Origin: JAHFUA01 sp963733935
GTDB lineage: Bacteria; Acidobacteriota; Terriglobia; Terriglobales; Acidobacteriaceae
Assembly: GCA_963733935.1 (NCBI GenBank)
Contig: CAVTEQ010000014.1
Span: 1 to 64,000, forward strand
Direction: 5' to 3'
Length of the DNA: 64,000 nt
Numbering within the stretch: position 1 is the first letter of the stretch; every line of letters begins with the position of its first letter. Positions 42,749 through 50,199 of the stretch are shown piece by piece. Below the pieces are notes generated by a model that worked only from the letters and a program-made list of their open reading frames with translations, had not been told where the DNA came from and did not search any database. Both the position numbers and the translations under genes were made by a program.

Positions 42749-42882
42749 GAAGGGGCACGGCTTCCAGCCGTGCCGTCAGGCACCGCCAGCAAATCGGCCT
42801 TTAGGCCCTGAGGCCTCTTCGAGCAGCGGCTAAAGCCGGAGTCTTCTGGTGGCCTTATGGCACGCCTGAGGCGTGCCCCTTC
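42749..42882. mobile_element. REP/MITE-like element with 11-bp terminal inverted repeats
   Basis: GAAGGGGCACG (42749-42759) and CGTGCCCCTTC (42872-42882) bound a 134-base segment with two internal hairpins (GGCACGGC-TTCCA-GCCGTGCC; GGCACGCC-TGA-GGCGTGCC). It lies between the permease gene and the thioredoxin-like gene. Sequence similarity to part of the 32506-32647 element suggests one repeat family. Confidence 0.6.
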
Positions 42883-42908
42883 ACATGTTACGTTCGAAGA
42901 AGCTGCCT

Positions 42909-43502
42909 TTACTTCGCAACCAGCGCCGCGTACTCCGGCGCGTTCTTCTCTTTCCACTTGATGTTGCAGCCCATGCTGGGCCTTTGGTCGGCCGGCACAG
43001 GACGTCCTGCGAGCACGGCGTCGAGCGCGACGCGCAAGTCCTTTCCCGTAACGGGACGCCCGCTTGAGGGACGGCTGTCGTCCATCTGCCCTCGATAAAC
43101 CAGCCGGCGATCTTTATCGAACACGAAGAAATCCGGCGTGCATGCGGCGCGATATTCTTTCGCCACGGCCTGTGTCTCGTCGAACAGATAAGGAAAGGTA
43201 TAGCCGGCGGCGCGGGCCTCTGCTTTCATGCCCTCAGGACCATCATCGGGAAACTGCGCCACATCATTGGAGCTGATGCCGACCGCGGCCAAGCCCCGGG
43301 CCTGATATTCGCGGACCAGTTGCGCCAGGTGTTCGCGGACGTGTTTTACATAGGGACAATGGTTGCAGATGAACATAACCAGCAGAGCCGGAGCGCTCTT
43401 GAAATCGTTCAGCGATACGGTTCGACCGGACACCACATCGGGCAAGCGGAAGTCAGGAGCCTGCATGCCCAGCGGCGCCATTGTGGATGGGGTTTCAGCC
43501 AT
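42909..43502 (-). CDS. Thioredoxin-fold (AhpC/TSA-like) redox protein
   Basis: The 197-residue protein has the peroxiredoxin-like opening GMQAPDFRLPDVVSGRTVSLNDF and a CxxC redox motif (CNHCPYVK, Cys46 and Cys49), followed by VGISSNDVAQFPDDGPEGM and TPDFFVFDKDRRLVYRGQMDD. The family is cytosolic and acts in disulfide reduction or peroxide scavenging. The N terminus lacks a signal peptide. ATG 43502 is preceded by GGAGGG. It diverges from cstA; the intergenic region holds a CRP-like site. Confidence 0.85.
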   Translation of the reverse strand: MAETPSTMAPLGMQAPDFRLPDVVSGRTVSLNDFKSAPALLVMFICNHCPYVKHVREHLAQLVREYQARGLAAVGISSNDVAQFPDDGPEGMKAEARAAGYTFPYLFDETQAVAKEYRAACTPDFFVFDKDRRLVYRGQMDDSRPSSGRPVTGKDLRVALDAVLAGRPVPADQRPSMGCNIKWKEKNAPEYAALVAK

Positions 43503-43591
43503 GGCAACCCTCCTGTTTAGAAATACAACAAAATAGAATATCGGAACCCCATGGAAGCCGCCAAGCCGTGATAGAATCCTGCCCCCTTGCG

Positions 43592-43605
43592 GTGACGGGC
43601 GTCAC
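43592..43605. promoter_or_regulatory. CRP-like palindrome upstream of cstA and the divergent thioredoxin-like gene
   Basis: GTGACG-GG-CGTCAC is a perfect palindrome and equals GTGA-N6-TCAC, the core of the Crp consensus; with flanking bases it reads GGTGACGGGCGTCACA. It is 90 bases from the thioredoxin-like start and 180 bases from the cstA start. Carbon-starvation gene cstA is CRP-activated in E. coli, which supports the reading. Confidence 0.55.
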
Positions 43606-43784
43606 ATACCGCAGGGGTGGCCCGCGCGAAAATAGTCGAGCGAAGCGCCGGCCGTAGAAGCGCAGGCCCGTGAGTGCGTCTGGTTGGCCGTCTCCCCAAC
43701 TTAGACCAGACATCGGATTGTGGTGGCTGTTCCGAGGGCACTCTTTCGCTGACCGGAACTCTAGTTCCAGGGAGGGAGTCCAAG

Positions 43785-45854
43785 ATGAACATCCGAGTGT
43801 GGATTCTGATTCTGCTCATAATTCCCATCGTGGTGGCGGGCGGGTTTGCGACAACCCACCGTCCCATGAATGCCACGGTGGTGGCCCTGCTGGGTGCAGT
43901 GATGATCTGGCTGGCCTACACCCGCTACGCGCGGCGTATCGACCGCGAGGTGGTTCAACCTGACACAAAGAAAGCCACTCCGGCGCGCATGTACATGGAC
44001 GGAGTGGATTACATGCCCACGAGCCGCAACGTGCTGTACGGCTACCACTTCAAGTCCATTGCTGCCGCCGGTCCCATTGTGGGGCCGATCGTGGCGGTTA
44101 CGATCTGGGGATGGCTGCCGTCCTTGCTGTGGCTGACCCTGGGCGTGACCTTCATCGGCTGGGCCAGCGATTATTCCGCCATCATGGTGGCGGTACGGAA
44201 CGATGGCAATTCGCTTTCCGCCATAGCCCACAAGCTGATCGCTCCCCGTACACGCATGATCCTGTTCGTGTTCATCTTCTTCTACCTGCTGCTGCTGGCG
44301 GGCGCATTCGTCGGCATTCTGGCAGGTATCTTCGATCCCCGCGCCGACGTCCCCTTCGGCATCCTGATGCTGGCCATCATGGGCCTGGTCGCAGGCCAGA
44401 TGCTGTACCGCTGGAAGATGGACCTAGTCCTGGTGACCGTTCTGACAGTAGGCATAACCCTGGCCTCGATCGCGCTGGGTGCCATGGGCATGACTTCGGT
44501 AAAGGGCACCACACCCGCCGGCAAGCCGGCCGCCACTGTCGCCTATACCGGCCCCATCAACTCCATCGTGGAAAAAGTCGGCAACGGCATCAACCGGCTC
44601 AGCGGCGGACAGCCGCTGTACACGGTGGTCGATCCTACTCGGGCCGATCCCCGTTATGCGGCCACACAGGTTAGTGCCGACGGCAAGATCGTTCCCAAGT
44701 ACCTGAACCAGAGCGGCGCCATCAAGATGCTGCCGTCATTCATCTTTTGGTGTGTGTTCGTGTTCGCGTTCTCCTATCTGGGCACGGTGTTGCCGATCTG
44801 GCGCTTCGCCCAGCCGGTGAACTATCTCGGTTTTTGGATAACGTTTCTGACCATCGGGCTATCGGCGCTGGGAGCCGTCGTCGGCGGTGTCCGGGCGCTG
44901 TTCGGAAATGCCGCCATGGCGCAGGCGATTACCTTCAATACCAAGGTGTTCGGCACCTGGATGTCGGTGTCGCAGGCCAAGGATGCCGCGGGCAACATTT
45001 TGCAGGCTCACCCAGCGATCCAGCCGCTGTGGCCGATGCTGTTCGTGACCATCGCCTGCGGCGCCATTTCCGGATGGCACGCGCTGGTCGGCTCTATCGG
45101 CACTGCGCGGCAACTGGAGTATGAGACCGACGGCTTGCCGGTGGGCGGCGGCGGCATGTTCAGCGAGAACGCGCTGGCGTTGCTGTCGCTGGTGGCCATC
45201 TCGATTGCCGGCGGAGCAGGCGCCGGAGCCTTTGCCGGCGGCGTGGGCAAGCTGCTGGGCATGGTGACCTTCGGCGGCATCCCGCAAGCTTACGGTACAG
45301 CAATTGGCTTCGGAGTTTTCGTGGTGATCGTGCTGACCGTAGTGCAGCTCGTCTTCCGCGTTATGCGGGTGACTCTGGCGGAATGGCTGGGCGAAAGCTG
45401 GGCGGGCTTCAAGAACGCGCACATTTCAGCGTTCGTCTCTATGATCCTGACCCTGCTGCTGGTGCTGAGCGGCACCTGGGTATACCTGTGGCAGTTGTTT
45501 GGCGCCTCGAACCAGTTGATGGCGGCGCTGAGCCTGCTGATCGTCAGCCTGTGGCTGAAGTCGATAGGCAGGAGCCCGCGCTTCGCCCTTTACCCCATGC
45601 TGTTCATGTACGTTACCACTATGGCAGCCATTGTGGTGACGGGCTATAACCTATATGCGAGCATCCTCTCCAACCCGACGATCGCAGCCCAGCCGATCAA
45701 CTTTATCGGCGCGGTAGCCATGATCATCGTGGCGCTGCTGTTGTTCGTCGCCTCGGTCCTGATCGCTTACGACGCGTGGCGCGCCTGGACGCGGATGAAA
45801 CCGGCTGCCCCCGCCAAGGGCAAGGAGCCGGTATTGGCGCCGGCGGCGCGTTAG
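43785..45854 (+). CDS. cstA: Carbon starvation protein CstA (peptide/pyruvate transporter family)
   Basis: The 689-residue membrane protein has about 16-18 helices and the CstA signatures: ATPARMYMDGVDYMPTSRNVLYGYHFKSIAAAGPIVGPIVAV near the N terminus, WASDYSAIMVAVRNDGNSLS, SGWHALVGSIGTARQLEYETDG, and ALSLLIVSLWLKSIGR. Characterised CstA family members import peptides or pyruvate under carbon limitation. ATG 43785 follows GGAGGG. A hyphenated palindrome GGAACT-CT-AGTTCC (43755-43768) lies just upstream and may be regulatory. Confidence 0.93.
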   Translation: MNIRVWILILLIIPIVVAGGFATTHRPMNATVVALLGAVMIWLAYTRYARRIDREVVQPDTKKATPARMYMDGVDYMPTSRNVLYGYHFKSIAAAGPIVGPIVAVTIWGWLPSLLWLTLGVTFIGWASDYSAIMVAVRNDGNSLSAIAHKLIAPRTRMILFVFIFFYLLLLAGAFVGILAGIFDPRADVPFGILMLAIMGLVAGQMLYRWKMDLVLVTVLTVGITLASIALGAMGMTSVKGTTPAGKPAATVAYTGPINSIVEKVGNGINRLSGGQPLYTVVDPTRADPRYAATQVSADGKIVPKYLNQSGAIKMLPSFIFWCVFVFAFSYLGTVLPIWRFAQPVNYLGFWITFLTIGLSALGAVVGGVRALFGNAAMAQAITFNTKVFGTWMSVSQAKDAAGNILQAHPAIQPLWPMLFVTIACGAISGWHALVGSIGTARQLEYETDGLPVGGGGMFSENALALLSLVAISIAGGAGAGAFAGGVGKLLGMVTFGGIPQAYGTAIGFGVFVVIVLTVVQLVFRVMRVTLAEWLGESWAGFKNAHISAFVSMILTLLLVLSGTWVYLWQLFGASNQLMAALSLLIVSLWLKSIGRSPRFALYPMLFMYVTTMAAIVVTGYNLYASILSNPTIAAQPINFIGAVAMIIVALLLFVASVLIAYDAWRAWTRMKPAAPAKGKEPVLAPAAR

Positions 45855-45951
45855 GGCTGGTTTCGCTCTGTCCGCGGTCGCTCGGGTTGGCTCCCGGCGG
45901 GCGCGGCGGAGGTTGCAGGCGCTTCATGGGTCTTTACTTGTCGGGACCGGC

Positions 45952-46581
45952 TCAGGCTTGCTCGCCCAGCTTGCGCAGGGTTTCAAAGACGGTGCTGGCC
46001 GGCAGCTTCTTGAGTTCAGCCAGGGGCCAGTGCACCTCGAAGTTGGGATCGTGCCGCTGGATGGACAGCCGTATCAGCGGGCAGCCGGAGAGCGTGGCCA
46101 GCTCCAGCAGCCGGCTGGCGGCCGCCGGCGGCTCGGGCGCGTAGGCGACCAGCGGTGGGCGCACCGTAAGCGGCTGCCATTTCTGGTTGCGGAGTTGGGC
46201 CTCGCGGCCGCGCGCCGACCAGGCGGTGGGTTCGAAGGCTTCGAATTCGAACTCCGGCAGCTTGTGCATGCGGCTGCGGAAGATGAACAGGTCGCGGCGT
46301 CCACGGGTCCGGGTCAGAAACCATAGGGGGGCGATGTCGCGAGGTTCGAGCACGAACAGGACCTCCGTCTCGCGGAAGGGCCGCTTGGCGTTTGGGATCT
46401 TCAGTTGCACCACGGAAGATCCCAGCCAACGCAAGGTGGTCTTCTCGCCCACCAGCGGCAGGCCGCCCTGGGCCCAGGCCATGGCGTGATTGCCCCGGTG
46501 GATGTTGCGCTGAGTGCCGAGGGCAAAGCCCCCGACCACCAGGATGACCACGACGATGAAGAGGGCAAGGCTCAGTGACAT
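45952..46581 (-). CDS. Membrane-anchored hypothetical protein
   Basis: The 209-residue protein has one N-terminal membrane helix (SLALFIVVVILVVGGFALG) and a soluble region of about 185 residues that begins with an RNIHRGNHAMAW segment. It contains strand-rich stretches such as KTTLRWLGSSVVQLKIPNAKRP and FIFRSRMHKLPEFEFEAFEP, and a helical end. No catalytic motif is visible. It diverges, by 62 bases, from the small-protein/ATPase operon at 46644 and could be related to it, for example as a membrane partner, but this is inference. Confidence 0.6.
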   Translation of the reverse strand: MSLSLALFIVVVILVVGGFALGTQRNIHRGNHAMAWAQGGLPLVGEKTTLRWLGSSVVQLKIPNAKRPFRETEVLFVLEPRDIAPLWFLTRTRGRRDLFIFRSRMHKLPEFEFEAFEPTAWSARGREAQLRNQKWQPLTVRPPLVAYAPEPPAAASRLLELATLSGCPLIRLSIQRHDPNFEVHWPLAELKKLPASTVFETLRKLGEQA

Positions 46582-46643
46582 GTTGGCTCGTCAGGCCGCA
46601 TTGACGGCGCGCTGATTATGGCACAGCCGTAGGCGGGCGGTGA

Positions 46644-46940
46644 ATGCAGGGAAAGAGCGACAGAGGCGCGCGGGTGGGGATACTGAAGACAATCCGGGAG
46701 TTTATCTACGGCTTTTACGCTTACGAGTTCGAGCGGCAGGCGGTGGAAATGCGCGCCGAGCTGGAGTCGGCGTTCATGCTGATCACCATGGGCGACATGC
46801 TGGGCGTACCCATTATCCCGCCCCTCTACTCGCTGGGATTGCTGCCCTATGTGGTCCCCCAGGTCGCCACCTGGAAACGGCGCGTGATGCGCGAGCGCGA
46901 GCTGTCGGACCGGGAAGAGTTCCATTTGCACGGAGTGTGA
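46644..46940 (+). CDS. Small hydrophobic-core protein, paralogue A of the Get3-like operon
   Basis: The 98-residue protein has an amphipathic N-terminal part (ILKTIREFIYGFYAYEFERQAVEMRAELES), then the conserved core LITMGDMLGVPIIPPLYSLGLLPYVVPQVATWKRR and a charged end. The core is nearly identical to that of the next gene (47001). The hydrophobic stretch, broken by prolines, might be a single membrane segment or a hairpin. Its operon places it in front of two Get3/ArsA-like ATPases, so it may be a receptor, adaptor or client of them. No family is recognised. Confidence 0.7.
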   Translation: MQGKSDRGARVGILKTIREFIYGFYAYEFERQAVEMRAELESAFMLITMGDMLGVPIIPPLYSLGLLPYVVPQVATWKRRVMRERELSDREEFHLHGV

Positions 46941-46976
46941 GAGAGTACCGAGTAGCGAGTACCGAGTACCGAGATT
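46941..46976. repeat. GAGTACCGAGT tandem repeat after paralogue A
   Basis: Four to five direct copies of a GAGTACCGA-like unit lie between the two small genes. The same unit, in both orientations, forms a larger structure at 47301-47388. The two arrays flank the second small gene. Confidence 0.6.
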
Positions 46977-47000
46977 CGAAGTAATAGTTAGGAGCTGAAG

Positions 47001-47300
47001 ATGCCAGACAAACCGGGAAATCCGGACAAGCCGGAGAAGAAAGAAGAGAAGCAGGGATTCTTTGGGCGAGTGAAAGAAATCGCCTACGGGATGAGCGCGC
47101 ACGATATGTCGCGCTATGCCATGCGCACCCGCGCCAGCATGGAGCACCTGTTCATCCTGATCACCATGGGCGATCTTATCGGCGTGCCCATTCTGCCGCC
47201 CTACTACTCATTGCGGCTGCTGCCCTACGTGGTGCCCAACATCTCCACCTGGAAGCGGCGCATGCTGCGTGAGAAGGACGTTTCGGACGCGATGTTTTGA
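47001..47300 (+). CDS. Small hydrophobic-core protein, paralogue B of the Get3-like operon
   Basis: The 99-residue paralogue has a charged, Pro/Lys/Glu-rich N terminus (MPDKPGNPDKPEKKEEK), then GFFGRVKEIAYGMSAHDMSRYAMRTRASMEH. Its core LFILITMGDLIGVPILPPYYSLRLLPYVVPNISTWKRRMLREKDVSD is shared almost position by position with the gene at 46644. Invariant residues include ITMGD, GVPI, PP.YSL, LLPYVVP and TWKRR. ATG 47001 is supported by the alignment with its partner. A GAGTACTGAGT repeat hairpin separates it from the first ATPase. No family is recognised. Confidence 0.75.
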   Translation: MPDKPGNPDKPEKKEEKQGFFGRVKEIAYGMSAHDMSRYAMRTRASMEHLFILITMGDLIGVPILPPYYSLRLLPYVVPNISTWKRRMLREKDVSDAMF

Positions 47301-47388
47301 GGACCAGTACTCAGTACTCAGTACCCGGTACTCAGAAAACCCCGCGCGTCAATTCTGAGTACTGAGTACCGAGTACTGAGTACTGAAA
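47301..47388. repeat. Inverted GAGTACTGAGTACC repeat before the first ATPase gene
   Basis: CAGTACTCAGTACTCAGTAC is followed, after about 35 bases, by its complement CTGAGTACTGAGTACCGAG. Each unit is itself palindromic (AGTACT), so a long hairpin is possible between paralogue B and the first ATPase gene. It could control relative expression of the small proteins and the ATPases. Confidence 0.65.
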
Positions 47389-47415
47389 AAAAATCCGCAG
47401 TCATACGAGGATCGC

Positions 47416-48405
47416 ATGGGAATGAGAGAGACTTTTGACCAGAACAAGGACCGTCGCTACATCATGTTCGGCGGCAAAGGCGGCTTGGGGAAGACCACCT
47501 TCTCGGCGGCGACAGCGTTCTGGCTGGCGCAGCAGGGGCACAAGGTGCTGGTCTTCTCGGTCGACCCGCAAGCCTCGCTGAGCGACATCTTCCAGAAGGA
47601 CATCTTCGGCAAAGGGCCGGTGAAGGTGATGGACAACCTTTGGGCCCAGGAGATCGACGCCGACTCGCACATCCGCAACTACCAGAACGAGATCCGCAAG
47701 AAGATTCTCGACATGTACGGCATGGAGCAGGTGCCGGAGGAGATCGAGCAGTACATCCAGGCGGCCTCGGCCGAGCCCGCCATGGAAGAGTCGGCCATCT
47801 TCGATGCCGTGGTGGACATCGTGGTCGGCGGCGAATACGACTATTACATCTATGACCTGGTGCCGCTCGGCCACGCGCTCTACTACCTCTCCATGGCCAA
47901 GGTCTACGACGAGTGGATCAACCGCATCACCAAGCTTCGCGAAGAGATGAAAGAGCACGAGGAAATGGTGGCCCGCATCAAGCGGCAGAAGACCACGGAA
48001 GAGGACCACATCCTCACCGAGCTGCAGTACATCAAGAACCGCATCAACCAGTCCTCCAGCATCCTCACTGACAAGAAGAAGACGGCGTTCTTCTTCGTGG
48101 TGGTGCCGGAAGAGATGATCATTCTGGACACGGAGAAGGCGGCGCAACTGTTTGCCAAATTCGACGTGCCCATCGTCGGCTACGTGGTCAACCGGGTGCT
48201 GCCCAGCGACCTGGTGGGGAAGGACATCCCTCCCTACCTGCAGAACCGGCTGAAGATGCAGGGGCACTACCTGGAGAAGATCGACGATACCTTCGGCAAG
48301 CAGGTGGTGGGACGGGTGCCGGAGTTAGAGCGCGACGTCACCGGGCTGAAGATGATCGAAAAACTGGCCGGCCTGATGTACGGCAACGGAAACGGGAGGC
48401 GGTGA
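47416..48405 (+). CDS. Get3/ArsA-like ATPase A, cysteine-free, with intact switch-I Asp
   Basis: The 329-residue deviant-Walker ATPase has GGKGGLGKTT (residues 19-28, signature Lys21 and Walker Lys26). Switch I is VDPQASLSD, with Asp50 at the position of catalytic Asp57 in yeast Get3. Switch II is DLVPLGHALYYL, degenerate from DTAPTGHTLRLL. Neither the arsenite-binding cysteines of ArsA nor the CxxC zinc site of Get3 is present: I find no Cys in the protein. A long charged helical stretch (REEMKEHEEMVARIKRQKTTEED) could form the client groove. One base separates it from ATPase B, which suggests an obligate heterodimer. Confidence 0.85.
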   Translation: MGMRETFDQNKDRRYIMFGGKGGLGKTTFSAATAFWLAQQGHKVLVFSVDPQASLSDIFQKDIFGKGPVKVMDNLWAQEIDADSHIRNYQNEIRKKILDMYGMEQVPEEIEQYIQAASAEPAMEESAIFDAVVDIVVGGEYDYYIYDLVPLGHALYYLSMAKVYDEWINRITKLREEMKEHEEMVARIKRQKTTEEDHILTELQYIKNRINQSSSILTDKKKTAFFFVVVPEEMIILDTEKAAQLFAKFDVPIVGYVVNRVLPSDLVGKDIPPYLQNRLKMQGHYLEKIDDTFGKQVVGRVPELERDVTGLKMIEKLAGLMYGNGNGRR

Positions 48406-48406
48406 C

Positions 48407-49402
48407 ATGCCACAGATCACACAATCGATGACCGAATACGCCACGGCGCATCCCAAGCTGAAGTACTCCTTCTTCGGGGGCAAGGGCGGTGTGGGCAAGA
48501 CGGTGATGGCCGGCGTCACAGCGATGCACCTGGCGCAGATCGGCAAACGCACCATGCTGGCCTCCACCAACCCGGTGCACTCGCTCAGCGGCTTGCTCGA
48601 CCAGGACGTCTACGGAAAGCCCACAGCGGTGACCGGCATCCCCAACCTGTGGGCCTATGAGATCGATACCAAGGAGACCATCGAGCGCTCCAAGCAGGAC
48701 ATCAAGCAGAAAATCCGCTGGTTCCTGAAGTTCGCCGAGATCTCCACCCAGGCGGACAGCTTCGTGGAGAGCGCCACCATGAACCCGGCGTTCGAAGAGT
48801 CGGCCATGTTCGAGAACATGGTGGACCTGATGTTCAAGAACGAGTACGACGCCTACGTCTTCGACACCGCGCCCACCGCCAACGCGCGCCGCCTGCTGGG
48901 CATGAGCAAGGTGTACTCGCTGTGGGTGAACAAAATGGTGAAGTCGCGCGAGGAGGCGCAGTCGCTGCGCGAGCTGTTCAGCTTCACCAAGAAGAAGGAA
49001 GCCGACCCGCTGATGGAGTATCTGCTCAGCTTCCGCGAGCGCATCATCCACGCCCGCGATCTGCTCACCGATCCCGAGCTGACCGCGTTCTTCTTCGTCA
49101 CCCTGCCGGAGGCGCTGCCCATCGCGGTGATCAAGCGCTTCATCAACTGGTTCCACGATTTCGGCATCCCGGTGGGCGGGGTGCTGGTTAACATGCTGAT
49201 CCAGAAGGACCAGGTCAAGGCCGACTCGCCCGAGTTTGTAAAGAACCGCGTGGCCATGCAGGACGCGTACATGGACGAAATCTGGCGCGACTTCGACAAC
49301 GTGCGCGCCATCATTCCGCTGTTCGACAACGAGGTGCGGGGCACGGCAGCGCTGAAAATGGTGGCCGAGCGCGCCTTCCCGCAGGCCGTGGGCGCGCGCT
49401 AG
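48407..49402 (+). CDS. Get3/ArsA-like ATPase B, cysteine-free, with Asn in place of the catalytic Asp
   Basis: The 331-residue protein has GGKGGVGKTV (signature Lys26, Walker Lys31) and a well-kept switch II (DTAPTANARRLL). Its switch I reads TNPVHSLSG, placing Asn55 where Get3 has catalytic Asp57; the yeast D57N mutant binds but does not hydrolyse ATP. It also contains no Cys. B is therefore predicted to bind nucleotide and complete the dimer interface, while A hydrolyses. Mycobacterial Rv3679/Rv3680 are an established Get3-like heterodimer with comparable asymmetry. The helical region (LRELFSFTKKKEADPLMEYLLSFRERI) may bind a client. Confidence 0.85.
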   Translation: MPQITQSMTEYATAHPKLKYSFFGGKGGVGKTVMAGVTAMHLAQIGKRTMLASTNPVHSLSGLLDQDVYGKPTAVTGIPNLWAYEIDTKETIERSKQDIKQKIRWFLKFAEISTQADSFVESATMNPAFEESAMFENMVDLMFKNEYDAYVFDTAPTANARRLLGMSKVYSLWVNKMVKSREEAQSLRELFSFTKKKEADPLMEYLLSFRERIIHARDLLTDPELTAFFFVTLPEALPIAVIKRFINWFHDFGIPVGGVLVNMLIQKDQVKADSPEFVKNRVAMQDAYMDEIWRDFDNVRAIIPLFDNEVRGTAALKMVAERAFPQAVGAR

Positions 49403-49413
49403 CAACTTGCCTT

Positions 49414-49481
49414 AGCCACGGAGGCACAGAGGCACAGAGACTAATGTTTCAAAATCTCTGTGACTCTGTGTCTCTGTGGCT
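49414..49481. repeat. Large CACAGAG hairpin after the Get3-like operon
   Basis: AGCCACGGAGGCACAGAGGC and its near-complement (TCTCTGTGACTCTGTGTCTC...GTGGCT) form a 27-base imperfect stem around a 14-base loop. It lies 11 bases after the stop of ATPase B. The CACAGAGGC unit also occurs at about 25501-25521. It may stop or stabilise the operon message, but lacks a T-run directly after the stem. Confidence 0.6.
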
Positions 49482-49552
49482 GCCCCAAAAAAAATCCACG
49501 TGCCCCAGAATCCCGAATGCTAGTAAGATAACGGGATTCGTGGAGGTGGGGT

Positions 49553-50005
49553 GTGCCTCTCCTGGTAGTCGTCGCCGCCGTGATTGCCTTCGTCCTGATC
49601 GTCAGCCTGCTGCTTCTGGCCGACCTTGCCGAACGCAAGCATGTGCGGCAGCTTCGCCTGGGGCCGCTCAGCGAGCCTTTCTCCGCGCTCTCCATCGTGC
49701 ACGCCTTCGATCCTGACCGCTTCATGCTGTGGGACACGCAGCTTCCTCTGCTCGAGCAACTCAGCGCTGCCGGGCCGAGAGGGAGTTCGCTGTCCCAGCT
49801 CCATTCCTTCTATCTGCAGTTGGCGCGAAGCTATCCTGAACTGTACGAGGGCTCGGGCTTCGAGCACTGGCTGGGCTTTCTGGCGGCGGCAGAACTGCTG
49901 CGGCTGGAGACCGATCGCGGCTACATCACTTTCGAGGGACGCCAGTTCGTGCAGGAGTTTCTGAAGTGCCGCGAAGCCGCCAGCCGGGCGCCGGCATCGC
50001 GATAA
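49553..50005 (+). CDS. Membrane-anchored protein with a winged-helix-like C terminus
   Basis: The 150-residue protein starts at GTG 49553, preceded by GGAGGTGGGG. It has one N-terminal membrane helix (LLVVVAAVIAFVLIVSLLLLADL), then a soluble region whose C-terminal part (LAAAELLRLETDRGYITFEGRQFVQEF) has the strand-turn-helix layout of a winged-helix wing. No family is recognised. Membrane anchoring of such a fold suggests signal-dependent regulation or protein contacts, but this is inference. It follows the Get3-like operon by 150 bases and is co-directional. Confidence 0.6.
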   Translation: MPLLVVVAAVIAFVLIVSLLLLADLAERKHVRQLRLGPLSEPFSALSIVHAFDPDRFMLWDTQLPLLEQLSAAGPRGSSLSQLHSFYLQLARSYPELYEGSGFEHWLGFLAAAELLRLETDRGYITFEGRQFVQEFLKCREAASRAPASR

Positions 50006-50011
50006 GGTAGT

Positions 50012-50199
50012 TGGGCGTTTCCCTCCGCGGGAACGCTGTTCCAAATAAGATCGCGAGCGCGCTCCGGCTTGCAACTCGCCCCGCAATCCGCTTCCCTTTA
50101 CAGCCACTTGACCGGCCGCCGGCCGGCTGCGGCTTTGGCCGCATGCATGCACTGAACAATTACTCATAAGTGTCCAATATTAATGATGTTACTGAGGTA
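50012..50199 (+). promoter_or_regulatory. Conserved leader of TonB receptor 1
   Basis: About 190 bases before the first receptor gene resemble the leader of the second (52232-52439). Shared blocks are GCTGTTCCAAATAAGATCG, CAGCCACTTGACCGGCC, a GCGGCTTTGGCCGC hairpin and GTTACTGAGGTA before the start codon. It was probably copied with the gene. It could carry an operator or a structured RNA; the CAGCCACTTGACCGGCC block resembles a B12 box only partly. Confidence 0.5.

Noticed and set aside
47401..48267. Open frame antisense to Get3-like ATPase A
   Set aside because: Leucine/valine/histidine-rich mirror of a coding gene without a ribosome-binding site or motif.
47416..49402. Arsenite efflux function (arsA) for the ATPase pair
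   Set aside because: Neither protein contains cysteine, and no arsB, arsC or arsR is nearby.
50101..50125. Cobalamin (B12-box) riboswitch in the TonB receptor leaders, from CAGCCACTTGACCGGCC and a nearby CCCCGCAA
   Set aside because: The block matches the B12 box only partly, the CCCCGCAA piece is not kept in the second leader, and the upstream core elements of the riboswitch are not found.
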